Notes under the pieces: model-generated
Database searches by the model: none
The model's input: only the letters and a program-made list of their open reading frames with translations
Told to the model about the DNA's origin: nothing
NCBI RefSeq assembly: GCF_014649855.1
Contig: NZ_BMTV01000007.1
Location: 62,001 to 126,000 of the forward strand
Length of the DNA stretch: 64,000 nucleotides
Reading direction: 5' to 3'
Source: Streptomyces roseolus
Lineage (GTDB): Bacteria; Actinomycetota; Actinomycetes; Streptomycetales; Streptomycetaceae
Made by a program: the position numbers and the translations under genes
Part shown: positions 8,044-16,858 of the stretch, in pieces
Numbering within the stretch: position 1 is the first letter of the stretch
Layout of the letters: each line of letters starts with the position of its first letter

Positions 8044-9390
8044 TCACGCGGTACCGCAGTACTGCGCCTGCTTGCCGATGGAGCGGTACATGCAGTCGGC
8101 GTTCTCCAGGAGCTGGAGGACGGCGTCGCGGTTGCGGCTCGTCTCGCGCTCGATGACCTCGTCGGGCGGGTAGAAGCCGCCGTTCCAGGACGAGGTCGGG
8201 TACATCTCGAAGGTGTACCCGAAGATCTTGTGGACGCCCCACAGGTAGTCGTCGATCGAGCCGTCCGTGATGTAGAGGTCGCTGGACTGCTCGGCGGTGT
8301 AGCCGTTGCTGGCGGCCATCTTGCCGCCGACGGCGGCGAACGCGTCGCGGTCGTCCTGGGTCATGCCGGGGGCGGTGTCGGCGCTGGTCCAGCCGAACGG
8401 CCAGAGGACGAGTTCGCTGTAGGTGTGGAAGTCGACGCCGGCCTTGATCTGCTGCTTGCCGCCCACCACGCGGGAGCGGACGAAGTCGGCGACGACCTTC
8501 ACCTCGGGGGCCGACTCGGGGGCGGCGCCCCGGTACGTCTCCGAGCTCTTGGAGCCGGAGGAGCCGCCGCAGCAGCCCCACTTGTAGTCCCAGTTCCGGT
8601 TCATGTCGGTGCCGACGTACGAGGAGCCGGAGTTGGGCTGCCGGTTCTTGCGCCAGCTGCGGTAGGAGCCGGAGGCGATGTCGTACTCGCCGCCGTCCGG
8701 GTTGAGGTCCGGCACGATCCAGATCTCGCGCTCGTTCACCATCTTCGTCACGCGGGCGTCGGAGCCGTATCCGGCGCCCAGCTCGCGCAGCAGGTACAGC
8801 GCCATCTCGACGGTGAGGTGCTCGCGGGCGTGCTGGTGGTGGGTGAAGAGGACCTCCGGCTCGTTCTCGTCCGCGGCCACGTTGTCGCTGATCTTGACGG
8901 CGACGATGTCGCGGCCCTGGTAGCTCTTGCCGATGACCCGCTTGCTCATGATCGACGGGTACGCGGCGAGCCGCTGGTCGATCTCCGCCGTCATCTCGGC
9001 GAAGTTGTGGTACTTCGCGTCGGCGGAGGGGAAGTCGAGCGGGCCGAGCGCGGAGCGGCCGGCCTCGCCCCGGTCGGGCGGGCCGGGGAGGGCGACCGGC
9101 TCGTAGCCGAGGGCCCTGAGCCGGGCGAGCTCGCCCGCGTCGGCGCTGACCACGACCGAGCGGGCGTCGACCTCGTCGATCGAGACGCCGGTGGCGGTGA
9201 GCGCGGTGCGGGCGGCCGGGGTGGCGGGTCCGGTGATCTCGTACTGCCGGATCACGTCCCGGTCGGTCCGTGCGGTGGTGGCCGGGTCGGCTCCGGCGGG
9301 TGAGGAGAGGGCGGAGAGGGGCGCCGCGAGGGCGAGCGCCACGAGGGCCGCGAGGGTGGCGGACCTTCTGCCGCTTCGGGGACGTCGCAT
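8044..9390 (-). CDS. Secreted zinc carboxypeptidase, peptidase family M14
   Basis: A 448-residue secreted metallocarboxypeptidase. A Sec signal peptide occupies about residues 1-35 (hydrophobic core then SSPAGAD), followed by a propeptide-like region and the M14 domain from about residue 125. Zinc ligands are H187 and E190 in HHQHAREH plus H322 in GVDFHTYSE. Substrate-binding NRNW and catalytic E395 in GYTFEMYP are intact. It should trim C-terminal residues from extracellular peptides. ATG 9390 follows AGGAGACACC; upstream in-frame codons would destroy the signal peptide. Confidence 0.92.
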   Translation of the reverse strand: MRRPRSGRRSATLAALVALALAAPLSALSSPAGADPATTARTDRDVIRQYEITGPATPAARTALTATGVSIDEVDARSVVVSADAGELARLRALGYEPVALPGPPDRGEAGRSALGPLDFPSADAKYHNFAEMTAEIDQRLAAYPSIMSKRVIGKSYQGRDIVAVKISDNVAADENEPEVLFTHHQHAREHLTVEMALYLLRELGAGYGSDARVTKMVNEREIWIVPDLNPDGGEYDIASGSYRSWRKNRQPNSGSSYVGTDMNRNWDYKWGCCGGSSGSKSSETYRGAAPESAPEVKVVADFVRSRVVGGKQQIKAGVDFHTYSELVLWPFGWTSADTAPGMTQDDRDAFAAVGGKMAASNGYTAEQSSDLYITDGSIDDYLWGVHKIFGYTFEMYPTSSWNGGFYPPDEVIERETSRNRDAVLQLLENADCMYRSIGKQAQYCGTA

Positions 9391-9534
9391 GGTGTCTCCT
9401 GGGTGGGGAGTGTGGGGGAGTGCGACAACAGGTGCGGGTGTCCGGGGCACATGGTGACGTCGTGTCATGGACGGGTCAAGGGGGGGAGTTCGGCCATGGT
9501 CGGCCCACGGTAGGCGACCCCGCCCCCGCACGCG

Positions 9535-9568
9535 CCGAGGCGCCGCCGGAGAGCCGGCGACGCCTCGG
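9535..9568 (-). terminator. Stem-loop terminator of the chitinase gene
   Basis: Arms CCGAGGCG and CGCCTCGG enclose a second paired block CGCCGG/CCGGCG around an AGAG loop, with one unpaired base on each side. It lies just past the chitinase stop. No U-tract is present, which is common for Streptomyces terminators. Confidence 0.7.
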
Positions 9569-9586
9569 GGGAAGGGTCCGGACGGG

Positions 9587-11308
9587 TTACGGCAGGCCGT
9601 GGACGTGCGGGCCGACCGCGTTCGACCAGGCGTTGCCGGCCGTCGCGTCCCAGTTGGTGGACCAGGTCATCGCGCCCCGGAGGGTCGGCCAGGCCTGGGC
9701 GGGCTTGAAGGTGCCGCAGCCGGTCAGCTTGGTGAGGCAGTCGATCGCGTTGTTCACGACCGACGGGGCGACGTAGCCGCTGCCCGCGCCCCGGGTGGAG
9801 GCGGGGACGCCCAGGCCGACCTGGGACGGGTCGAGACCGCCCTGGATCTGGATGCAGGCGAGCGCGGTGAGGAAGTCCACCGAGCCCTGGCTGTACACCT
9901 TTCCGTCGCAGCCGAGCATCGAACCACTGTTGTAGTACTGGGTGTTGACCACCGTGAGGATGTCCTTCACGGCGAGCGCGGTCTTGAAGTACTCGGTGCC
10001 CGTGTTCTGCATGTCGATGGTCTGCGGGGCCATCGTCAGGACCATCTTCGGCCCGGCGAGGGCGGACAGCTGGCGCAGCGCCTTCGTCAGGTACGTGGAG
10101 TTGATGCCGTGCTCGAGGTCGATGTCGATCCCGTTGAAGCCGTACTCCTGGAAGAGGGCGTAGGCGCTGTTCGCGAAGGCGGTGGCGCTGGCGTCGCTGT
10201 TGATCGTGACGTTGCCCTTCTCGCCGCCGACCGAGATGATCACCGACTTGCCGGCCGCCTTCTTGGCCGCGATGTCGGCCTTGAAGTCGGCGACCGAGGC
10301 GTAGCCGACGGCCGGGTCGAGGTTGAAGACGATCTGGCCGGGCGTGGCCGTCGAGTCCGCGAAGGAGACGGCGATGATGTCGTAGGCGTTCTGGACGTCG
10401 CGGAGCTTCTGCTTGGCGGCGCCGTTGTCGAAGTTCTGCCAGTAGCCGGTGACCGCGTGCTTCGGGACGGCCGGGTTGTCGCCGCCGCCACCGCCGGTCT
10501 TGGCCGTGCGGGCGTTCACGGCGGCCGACTTGGCGGACTCGCCCGCCGCGTTGGCGGCCGCGACCTGGAAGGAGTACGCGGTGTCGGCGGTGAGGCCGGT
10601 GACCGTGGTGGCGGTGCCGGTCACGGTCGCGGCGAGGGCGCCGTCCTTGTAGACCTTGTAGCTCGTCGCGCCGGAGACCGCGTTCCAGCTCAGCGGGACG
10701 GCGCTGGTGGTCGGGGTGCCCGCGGCGAGTCCGGCCGGGGTGGCGGGGACGACCGGGTCGGGGTCCGGCGTGCCGCCGCCGTCGGGGCCGAAGACGCTCA
10801 CGTCGTCCACGTGGTAGGCGGCGGTGCCGTACCACCCGTGGGTGAAGATCTCGACCGAGGTGGTCGAGGAGCCGGTGGTGAAGGTGGTGGTCAGCTGCTT
10901 CCAGGACGGGGAGTCGGGCGTCCAGGTGGAGACCGTGCCGGTGCCGGTCCCGGTGCCGCTCGCGCCGAGGTAGGCGTAGCCGCCCTGGACCCAGGCGCTC
11001 AGCGTGTAGGCGGAGTTGGGCTTCACGGCCACGGTCTGCACGCACTTGGCGTTGTCGAGACCGGCGGGAGTGGCCTTGAGGGCGCCGGCGCCGGTGCGCG
11101 TCGGGGTGGCGACGGCGGTGCCGCTGCCGGCCGAGCAGGACCAGTTGGCGAGGCCGTTCTCGAAGCCCGCGTTCCTGGCGTTGTTGACGTCGGCGGCGAA
11201 GGCGGTGCCGACGCCGCCGGCCAGGGCGAGGCCGGACCCGACGGCGAGCGCGAGGGCGCTGCCGAGCAGGCGGCGGCCGACGGGCCGGGAGGTGGTGGTG
11301 CGGTCCAC
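9587..11308 (-). CDS. chiA: Secreted GH18 chitinase with carbohydrate-binding and FnIII domains
   Basis: A 573-residue extracellular chitinase. Signal peptide residues 1-39 end at VGTAFAAD. A jelly-roll carbohydrate-binding module follows (about 40-175), then a fibronectin III domain (about 188-270), a Gly-rich linker, and a GH18 catalytic domain (about 282-560). The catalytic DxDxE is in [10 protein letters not shown], with E399 as acid/base. The order matches what I recall for S. coelicolor ChiA (SCO5003). The GTG start at 11308 is set by GGAGGA five bases upstream. Expression is probably controlled by DasR through the dre site at 11463-11478. Confidence 0.92.
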   Translation of the reverse strand: MDRTTTSRPVGRRLLGSALALAVGSGLALAGGVGTAFAADVNNARNAGFENGLANWSCSAGSGTAVATPTRTGAGALKATPAGLDNAKCVQTVAVKPNSAYTLSAWVQGGYAYLGASGTGTGTGTVSTWTPDSPSWKQLTTTFTTGSSTTSVEIFTHGWYGTAAYHVDDVSVFGPDGGGTPDPDPVVPATPAGLAAGTPTTSAVPLSWNAVSGATSYKVYKDGALAATVTGTATTVTGLTADTAYSFQVAAANAAGESAKSAAVNARTAKTGGGGGDNPAVPKHAVTGYWQNFDNGAAKQKLRDVQNAYDIIAVSFADSTATPGQIVFNLDPAVGYASVADFKADIAAKKAAGKSVIISVGGEKGNVTINSDASATAFANSAYALFQEYGFNGIDIDLEHGINSTYLTKALRQLSALAGPKMVLTMAPQTIDMQNTGTEYFKTALAVKDILTVVNTQYYNSGSMLGCDGKVYSQGSVDFLTALACIQIQGGLDPSQVGLGVPASTRGAGSGYVAPSVVNNAIDCLTKLTGCGTFKPAQAWPTLRGAMTWSTNWDATAGNAWSNAVGPHVHGLP

Positions 11309-11328
11309 GTGCGTCCTCCGGTGGGGGA

Positions 11329-11418
11329 GATCGGGGCGATCGGGGGATCGGGGGATCGGTGCGATCGGGAGCGAGGATCGGGGGATCGGCGCGATCGGGG
11401 AGGGATCGCGGGATCGGG
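11329..11418. repeat. GATCGG-rich degenerate repeat in the chitinase leader
   Basis: Ten GATC tetranucleotides occur in 90 bp, mostly as GATCGG or GATCGGGG with spacing of about 8-10 bp. The block lies between the dre-containing promoter and the chitinase ribosome site, so it would be transcribed as 5' leader. No coding use is apparent. Confidence 0.85.
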
Positions 11419-11462
11419 TTCTCGGGCTTCTCGGGAGGTGGCCACCGCCGTCGTCGCACCAA

Positions 11463-11478
11463 GTTGGTCCAGACCAAT
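11463..11478 (-). promoter_or_regulatory. DasR-responsive element (dre) in the chitinase promoter
   Basis: TTGGTC-CA-GACCAA at 11464-11477 is a near-perfect palindrome. It matches the DasR dre consensus core TGGTCTAGACCA with one changed base in the middle. On the minus strand a TTGACA -35 hexamer lies at 11489-11484, immediately before it, so the site covers the -35/-10 spacer. DasR is the GntR-family repressor of N-acetylglucosamine and chitin genes and would block initiation here until released by amino-sugar phosphates. Confidence 0.82.
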
Positions 11479-11647
11479 TGCGTTGTCAAGGCCTCTGACA
11501 ACCGGAACTCGTACGTCCGGCGGTCGAAATGGGAGGGGGGAGTTGACGGATTGTCTGTTCACCACCCCGGTCCCCGTGGATAAGGTGCAGAACAGTCATG
11601 ACGTGCGCCCCGAGGGGAAGGGGGTACGGGAAGACGGGGGGTCCGAC

Positions 11648-12499
11648 GTGCCGACAGCGATCGCGGTCACCGGCGCCGACCTCGTGCTGCCGCCCACCGA
11701 TCCCGCGACCCCCAACGCCGCCGTGCTCGCCGACCCGGCGGCCCGCAGCCTCGACGACTCGGTCACCGAACTCCGCCGGCTCGTCGACCGGTTCGGACAC
11801 GTCCTCGTCGTCTGCCCCGCCTCCGCGCCGACCGCCGTCGCCCACCGCCTCCACACCGTCCGCGGCCTCCTGGAGAGCGACCGGATCGCGGTGGTCAGGA
11901 CCGATCTGCCGCCGCTCGGCGCCGCCGTCCTCGTCCGCCAGCTCCGACAGCTCTCCACCTGCGACTTCAGCCCCGGAGTCCTCGCCTCCGCCGCCCGGCT
12001 GCTCGCCCACTACATCTACGCGGGCGCCGTCCTCGGCTCCGTCTCCCGCCTCGACCGTGTCCCCGTCACCCTCGGCTCCCACCTCAAGAGCTGGCTCCCC
12101 GGCGCCCACTTCGCCGTCCTCGCCGGACCCACCCCCCGGATCGTCCGCGTCGGCGCCGACGAATCCGGCTTCACCGGACCCGAGTTCGCCACCCGGCTCC
12201 TGATCGCCCGCGGCCAGCTCGCCACCGAATGGCCCACCACCGCCCTCGCCCCCCGCTGGGCCGTCGCCGGCCCCGTCGAGGAGACCGCCCTCCCCGCCTC
12301 CTCGCCCGCCTGGTGGGGCACCCCCAAGCTCACCGAGTTCGCCGCCCACCTCCCCGACCTCCCCGTCCTCCACCGACTCGTCGCCTCGGTGCGCCGCGAG
12401 ACCTGCCACTGGTGCGGCATGGAGCTCATCGGCGACCGCTGCGGCTTCTGCGCGGCCCCCCTGACCGGCCCCACCGCGCCGGCCCAGGCGGGCCGGTGA
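11648..12499 (+). CDS. Uncharacterised first gene of the Tad locus, C-terminal zinc-ribbon-like motif
   Basis: A roughly 283-residue product with no recognised family. The body is alpha/beta-like and lacks a signal peptide. The last 30 residues contain CHWCGMELIGDRCGFC, a four-Cys arrangement suited to zinc. GTG 11648 is the most plausible start, with a G-rich stretch before it; longer in-frame readings run into the chitinase promoter. It is upstream of and co-directional with cpaB, separated only by the repeated mini-ORF, so it is likely part of the pilus operon. An accessory role is inference. Confidence 0.65.
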   Translation: MPTAIAVTGADLVLPPTDPATPNAAVLADPAARSLDDSVTELRRLVDRFGHVLVVCPASAPTAVAHRLHTVRGLLESDRIAVVRTDLPPLGAAVLVRQLRQLSTCDFSPGVLASAARLLAHYIYAGAVLGSVSRLDRVPVTLGSHLKSWLPGAHFAVLAGPTPRIVRVGADESGFTGPEFATRLLIARGQLATEWPTTALAPRWAVAGPVEETALPASSPAWWGTPKLTEFAAHLPDLPVLHRLVASVRRETCHWCGMELIGDRCGFCAAPLTGPTAPAQAGR

Positions 12500-12503
12500 C
12501 CCG

Positions 12504-12554
12504 ATGAACGGCGACCTGATGAACGGCGACCCGATGAACGAGGAAACCCGATGA
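12504..12554 (+). other. Repeat-built 16-codon mini-ORF overlapping the cpaB start
   Basis: Three 15-bp units (12501-12515, 12516-12530, 12531-12545) each carry ATGAAC, all in one frame. They read MNGDLMNGDPMNEETR, and the stop TGA overlaps the cpaB ATG at 12551 as ATGA. The GAGGAA inside the last unit doubles as the cpaB ribosome site. It may be a translational-coupling leader, or simply a slipped duplication of a start region. Confidence 0.45.
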
Positions 12555-13264
12555 ACTCCCGCCAGCGCCGCGGCGTCATCCTGCTGCTGCTCTCCGTCCT
12601 CTGCGCCCTCGGCGCCTTCGCCGGCGTCCTCGCGGTCATCAGCGACGTCAACGCCAAGGTCGGACCGGAGACCACCGCCTACCGGGTCAAGAAGGACATC
12701 AAGCCCTACGTCCGCCTGAAGGCGGGCGACTTCGAGAAGGTCTCCATGCCGGAGCGCTGGCTCTCCGGCACCGCCGTCACCGACCTCGCCCAGATCGACG
12801 GCAAGATCGCCGTCACCACCCTCAAGGCCGGCTCGCTCCTCCAGAAGGACATGATCGTCGCCCGCCCCGCGCTCAAGCCCGGCGAGCAGGAGATCGCCAT
12901 CATGATCGACGCCGCCACCGGCGTCGCCGGCAAGATCAACCCCGGTGCCACCGTCAACATCTACGCCACCTTCGCCGGCGACAAGAAGGACGAGCCCGAC
13001 CAGTCCCGCCTCCTCGTCGCCGCCGCCCGCGTCATCGACGTCGGCAAGCTGACCTCCATCGACACCGGGAGCAACCGCGTCGACCGCGACACCGAGGCCG
13101 TCCCCATCACCTTCGCCCTCTCCGCCCAGGACACCCAGCGCGTCGCCTACGCCGAGTCCTTCGCGGAGCACGTACGCCTCGCCCTCGTCGCCCCCTCGGC
13201 CGACGGCGCCCCCGCCGGGCCCGCGCCCGGCGACCGCACCTACACGCTCGACACGGACAAGTGA
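12551..13264 (+). CDS. cpaB: Flp pilus assembly protein CpaB/RcpC (SAF domain)
   Basis: A 237-residue protein. One N-terminal membrane helix at about residues 8-30 is followed by an extracytoplasmic SAF-type domain containing RLKAGDFEKVSMPERWL and the later LKPGEQEIAIMIDAATGVAG. In Tad systems this protein belongs to the envelope part of the pilus machine. ATG 12551 has GAGGAA 5 bp upstream. The ATPase gene follows 9 bp after its stop. Confidence 0.85.
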   Translation: MNSRQRRGVILLLLSVLCALGAFAGVLAVISDVNAKVGPETTAYRVKKDIKPYVRLKAGDFEKVSMPERWLSGTAVTDLAQIDGKIAVTTLKAGSLLQKDMIVARPALKPGEQEIAIMIDAATGVAGKINPGATVNIYATFAGDKKDEPDQSRLLVAAARVIDVGKLTSIDTGSNRVDRDTEAVPITFALSAQDTQRVAYAESFAEHVRLALVAPSADGAPAGPAPGDRTYTLDTDK

Positions 13265-13273
13265 GGCCCGGCC

Positions 13274-14536
13274 ATGCCCACCAGGATCCTGCCGGCCGTC
13301 GGCGACCCCGACGCCGCCCGGGCCGTCGCCACCCTCCTCGGCCAGCTCCCCGACGCCGAGCCCGCCCCGCCCGTCCCCGACTCCACCCAGCTCGTCGACG
13401 CCCTCGCCCGGCTCGCCGCCGAATCCCTCGACGCGCTCCCCGAGGTCGTCCTCGTCCACGAACGGATCGGCCCCGTCCCCGCGCTCGACCTCGTCCGCGA
13501 GGTCGCCCTCCGCTTCCCCGCCGTCGGCGTCGTCCTCATCACCGCCGACTCCGGCCCCGGACTCCTCTCCGCCGCCATGGACTCCGGCGCCCGCGGCCTC
13601 GTCTCCCTCCCGCTCGGCTACGAGGAGCTGGCCGGCCGCGTCCAGGCCGCCGCCCAGTGGTCCGCCGGCTTCCGCCGCCACCTCGGCGGCGGCGCCGCCG
13701 AACTCCTCGCCGGCCCCGGCGGCACCGTGGTGACCGTCAGCGGCGCCAAGGGCGGCGTCGGCACCACCCTCACCGCCGTCCAGCTCGCCCTCGCCGCCCG
13801 CGCCGCCGGCCGCACCGTCGCCCTCGTCGACCTCGACCTCCAGAGCGGCGACCTCGCCTCCTACCTCGACGTCCAGTTCCGCCGCTCCGCCGCCGACCTC
13901 GCCGCCATCAACGACATCTCGCCCCGCGTCCTCCAGGACGCCGTCTACGTCCACGAGACCGGCCTCTCCCTGCTCCTCGCCCCCGCCGAGGGCGAACGCG
14001 GCGAAGAGGTCACCGACCGCGCCGCCCGCCAGATCGTCAGCGCCCTGCGCGGCCGCCACGACGTCGTCGTCGTCGACTGCGGCTCCCGCCTCGACAGCGC
14101 CAACGCCGCCGCCGTCGAGACGGCCGACACCGCGCTCCTCGTCACCACCCCCGACGTCATCGCCGTCCGCGCCGCCAAGCGGACCGTACGGATGTGGGAA
14201 CGGCTCCAGGTCCGCAAGGCGGAGTCCACCGTCTCCGTCGTCAACCGCCACTCCCGCACCAGCGAGATCCAGCCGCCCCTGGTGCAGAAGATCACCGGCA
14301 CCCGCATCGCCGGCGTCACCGTCCCCGCCGCCTACAAGGAACTCCAGGCCGTCGTCGACGCCGGCCGCCTCCACGAACTCGACGCCCGCTCCACTGTCAA
14401 GCAGGCCCTGTGGACCCTCGCCGCCGAACTGGGCCTCACCGGCCCCCCGGCCGGAGCGCCCGCCGCCCCCGGGAAGCAGCTCGCCCGCGCCGGCGACCGC
14501 GGCTCCCTCGGCCTGCGCCGCCGCGGAGGCCGCTGA
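13274..14536 (+). CDS. cpaE: CpaE/TadZ-like pilus-localising ATPase (ParA/MinD family)
   Basis: A 420-residue product. Residues 1-125 form a receiver-like domain, followed by a ParA/MinD ATPase with a deviant Walker A GAKGGVGTT at about 157-165, Walker A' LVDLDLQSGD and VVVDCGS. This family positions the Tad machine in the cell. In Streptomyces, relatives have sometimes been labelled septum-site-determining proteins, a name that could mislead. It lies within the tight operon between cpaB and the first TadE gene (3 bp gap). Confidence 0.86.
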   Translation: MPTRILPAVGDPDAARAVATLLGQLPDAEPAPPVPDSTQLVDALARLAAESLDALPEVVLVHERIGPVPALDLVREVALRFPAVGVVLITADSGPGLLSAAMDSGARGLVSLPLGYEELAGRVQAAAQWSAGFRRHLGGGAAELLAGPGGTVVTVSGAKGGVGTTLTAVQLALAARAAGRTVALVDLDLQSGDLASYLDVQFRRSAADLAAINDISPRVLQDAVYVHETGLSLLLAPAEGERGEEVTDRAARQIVSALRGRHDVVVVDCGSRLDSANAAAVETADTALLVTTPDVIAVRAAKRTVRMWERLQVRKAESTVSVVNRHSRTSEIQPPLVQKITGTRIAGVTVPAAYKELQAVVDAGRLHELDARSTVKQALWTLAAELGLTGPPAGAPAAPGKQLARAGDRGSLGLRRRGGR

Positions 14537-14539
14537 ACC

Positions 14540-14917
14540 ATGCGCCGGCAGCGGGGGAGCGGAGACGGGGGCCAGGTGGCGGTGGAGTTCGCCGGCATGG
14601 TCCCGGTCATCCTGCTGACCCTCGCGCTGCTGTGGCAGGTGGTGCTCGTCGGGTACTCCTACATCCTGGCGGGGAACGCGGCGGACGAGGCGGCACGGGC
14701 GGCCGCCGTGGACGGCGACTGCGACGGCGCCGCCCGCCGGCACCTCGACGGGGCGTGGGCGGGAGCCACCGTGGAATGCGGAGGTGCGCCGTCCGGCGGC
14801 ATGGTGACGGTGACGGTCGTAGTCCCCGTCCCTGTCCTCTTCCCAGGCCTGGGCTCCTTCGACGGGGTCCCGGCCACGGCCGGCGCCGTGTACGAGGGGG
14901 AGGGGACGGACCGGTGA
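14540..14917 (+). CDS. TadE-like pseudopilin 1
   Basis: A 125-residue single-span protein. The short basic leader ends in Gly, then QVAVEFAGMVPVILL. The G|QxxxEF pattern is a type IVb prepilin cleavage site with Glu at +5. The helix spans about residues 17-42, and the exported part has two Cys residues that could form a disulfide. It is expected to be cut by the prepilin peptidase at 26855. Its stop overlaps the next start by 4 bp. Confidence 0.82.
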   Translation: MRRQRGSGDGGQVAVEFAGMVPVILLTLALLWQVVLVGYSYILAGNAADEAARAAAVDGDCDGAARRHLDGAWAGATVECGGAPSGGMVTVTVVVPVPVLFPGLGSFDGVPATAGAVYEGEGTDR

Positions 14918-15498
14918 GGCGTACGGGACGACTCCGGGCGCGGGACGGCGTCGGCGGCCCGGGTGCGGGCCCCGCCGGGGGGACGGGTACGCGTGGCCTG
15001 GGAGGACGTGCGGAGAGGCGTGGGGGCGCTTCCCGGCGGGCCGGTGCCGGCGGGGCCCGGGGCAGTGCGCCGCGGGACGGTGCCCGGCGGCCGGGCGACG
15101 GCCCTCGGAGCCGTACGGGATCTCGTCCTCGGGTCCGCGACCGCGGCCAGGCGGCCATCGAATACCTCGGCTTCCTCCCCCTCCTGCTCCTCGTCGGGCT
15201 CGCGGGGCTCCAGCTCGGCCTCGCCGCGTACGCCGCGCAGCAGGCGGGGACGGCGGCGCGGGCCGCCGCGCGCGCCGTGACCAGCGACGAGGAGGAGGCG
15301 CCGGACGCCTCCGCCGCCGCGCGGGCGGCCGTCAGCGGCTGGCTCGACGTCAGCGGAGGGGAACCGGCCGTGAGCGACGGGGCGGTGACCGTCACCGTCC
15401 GCGTCGAGGTCCCCCAGGTCGTCCCCTTCTGGACCTTCGACCCGGTCGAGAGGTCCGCCACCATGCCCTACACTCCGCAGGAGGACGAGGTCCCATGA
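14914..15498 (+). CDS. TadE-like pseudopilin 2 with long basic Gly/Arg leader
   Basis: A 194-residue product from GTG 14914, which overlaps the previous stop as GTGA. The first ~75 residues are an unusual Gly/Arg/Ala-rich, very basic region. They precede RDRG|QAAIEYLGFLPLLLLVG, an intact type IVb cleavage site with Glu at +5 and Tyr at +6. The membrane helix and a compact exported domain follow. The long leader is atypical: either it is real or the true start is internal, but no good internal ribosome site is evident. Its TGA overlaps the cpaF ATG. Confidence 0.72.
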   Translation: MRRTGRLRARDGVGGPGAGPAGGTGTRGLGGRAERRGGASRRAGAGGARGSAPRDGARRPGDGPRSRTGSRPRVRDRGQAAIEYLGFLPLLLLVGLAGLQLGLAAYAAQQAGTAARAAARAVTSDEEEAPDASAAARAAVSGWLDVSGGEPAVSDGAVTVTVRVEVPQVVPFWTFDPVERSATMPYTPQEDEVP

Positions 15499-16850
15499 GC
15501 CTGCGCGCCCGCATCCACCACACCGGCGACGACCCGCGTGCCCCCGGCCCCGACGGAGGCCGGGAGGACGGCCACCTCGTGGTCTCCTTCCGGGCGAAAC
15601 TCCTGGAGGAGATCGACCTCACCGAGATGTCCGCGCTCGCGGCGGCCGAACGCCGGGCCCGCCTCGAACGCGTCCTCGGCCACATCATCAGCCGCGAGGG
15701 CCCCGTCCTCTCCACCGCCGAACGCGGTCGGCTCATCCGCCGCGTCGTCGACGAGGCCCTCGGCCTCGGCGTCCTCGAACCGCTCCTCGAAGACGCCTCC
15801 ATCACCGAGATCATGGTCAACGGCCCCGACCAGATCTACATCGAGCGCGCCGGCCGCGTGGAACTCCTCCCGCTCCGCTTCGCCTCCCACGACCAGCTGA
15901 TGCAGACCATCGAGCGGATCGTCTCCACCGTCAACCGCCGCGTCGACGAATCGAACCCGATGGTCGACGCCCGCCTCCCCTCCGGCGAGCGCGTCAACGT
16001 CATCATCCCGCCGCTCTCCCTCACCGGTGCGACCCTCACCATCCGCCGCTTCCCCCGCGCCTACACGCTCCACGAGATGATCGGCCTCGGCTCCCTCGAC
16101 GAGCAGATGCTGATGCTCCTCTCCGGCCTGGTCCAGGCGAAGTTCAACATCATCGTCTCCGGCGCCACCGGCACCGGGAAGACCACCCTCCTCAACGCCC
16201 TCTCCGGCCTCGTCCCCGAGGGCGAGCGCATCATCACCATCGAGGACTCCGCCGAACTCCAGCTCCAGCAGTCCCACGTCATCCGCCTCGAAGCCCGCCC
16301 CCCGAACATCGAGGGCCGCGGCCAGGTCACCATCCGCGACCTCGTCCGCAACTCGCTGCGCATGCGCCCCGACCGGATCATCGTCGGCGAGGTCCGCGGC
16401 GGCGAGACCCTCGACATGCTCCAGGCCATGTCCACCGGCCACGACGGCTCCCTCGCCACCGTCCACGCCAACTCCGCCGAGGACGCCCTGACGCGCCTCC
16501 AGACCCTCGCCTCCATGTCCGAGGTCAAGGTCCCCTTCGAGGCACTGCGCGACCAGATCAACAGCGCCGTCGACGTCCTCGTCCAGCTCACCCGCCACCC
16601 CGACGGCACCCGCCGCGTCACCGAGATCGCGATCCTCGCCTCCCACGGCCGCGAACGCTTCCTCCTCGCCACCGTCTGCCACTTCCGGGCCGAACCCCTC
16701 GCCGCCGACGGCCGCGTCCACGGCCACTACGTCCACCATCCGCTCCCGCGCCGCGTCGCCGAACGCCTCTACATGGCCGGCCAGCCCGTCCCGCCGGCCT
16801 TCGGCGTCGCCGCCGACGACGACGCCCTCGCCGTCCGGGAAGCGACCTAG
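15495..16850 (+). CDS. cpaF: Tad secretion ATPase CpaF/TadA
   Basis: A 451-residue type II/IV secretion ATPase. An N-terminal helical domain is followed by the ATPase core with Walker A GATGTGKTT at 223-231, an Asp box (ITIEDSAELQLQQ), a Walker B-like segment (RPDRIIVGEVRGGE) and a His box (STGHDGSLATVHANS). As a cytoplasmic hexamer it drives Flp pilus extension. It is coupled to TadE2 by a 4-bp overlap and followed 8 bp later by tadB. Confidence 0.93.
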   Translation: MSLRARIHHTGDDPRAPGPDGGREDGHLVVSFRAKLLEEIDLTEMSALAAAERRARLERVLGHIISREGPVLSTAERGRLIRRVVDEALGLGVLEPLLEDASITEIMVNGPDQIYIERAGRVELLPLRFASHDQLMQTIERIVSTVNRRVDESNPMVDARLPSGERVNVIIPPLSLTGATLTIRRFPRAYTLHEMIGLGSLDEQMLMLLSGLVQAKFNIIVSGATGTGKTTLLNALSGLVPEGERIITIEDSAELQLQQSHVIRLEARPPNIEGRGQVTIRDLVRNSLRMRPDRIIVGEVRGGETLDMLQAMSTGHDGSLATVHANSAEDALTRLQTLASMSEVKVPFEALRDQINSAVDVLVQLTRHPDGTRRVTEIAILASHGRERFLLATVCHFRAEPLAADGRVHGHYVHHPLPRRVAERLYMAGQPVPPAFGVAADDDALAVREAT

Positions 16851-16858
16851 GAGCGCCG

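Noticed and set aside
9467..11640. Long plus-strand frame preceding the first Tad gene
   Set aside because: It is antisense to the chitinase gene. Only the part from GTG 11648 has its own codon bias and plausible start.
11486..14743. 1085-codon open frame on the minus strand across the Tad genes
   Set aside because: Composition is almost only Gly, Asp, Glu, Val and Ala, mirroring codon bias of cpaB and cpaE on the other strand. No start signal or domain.
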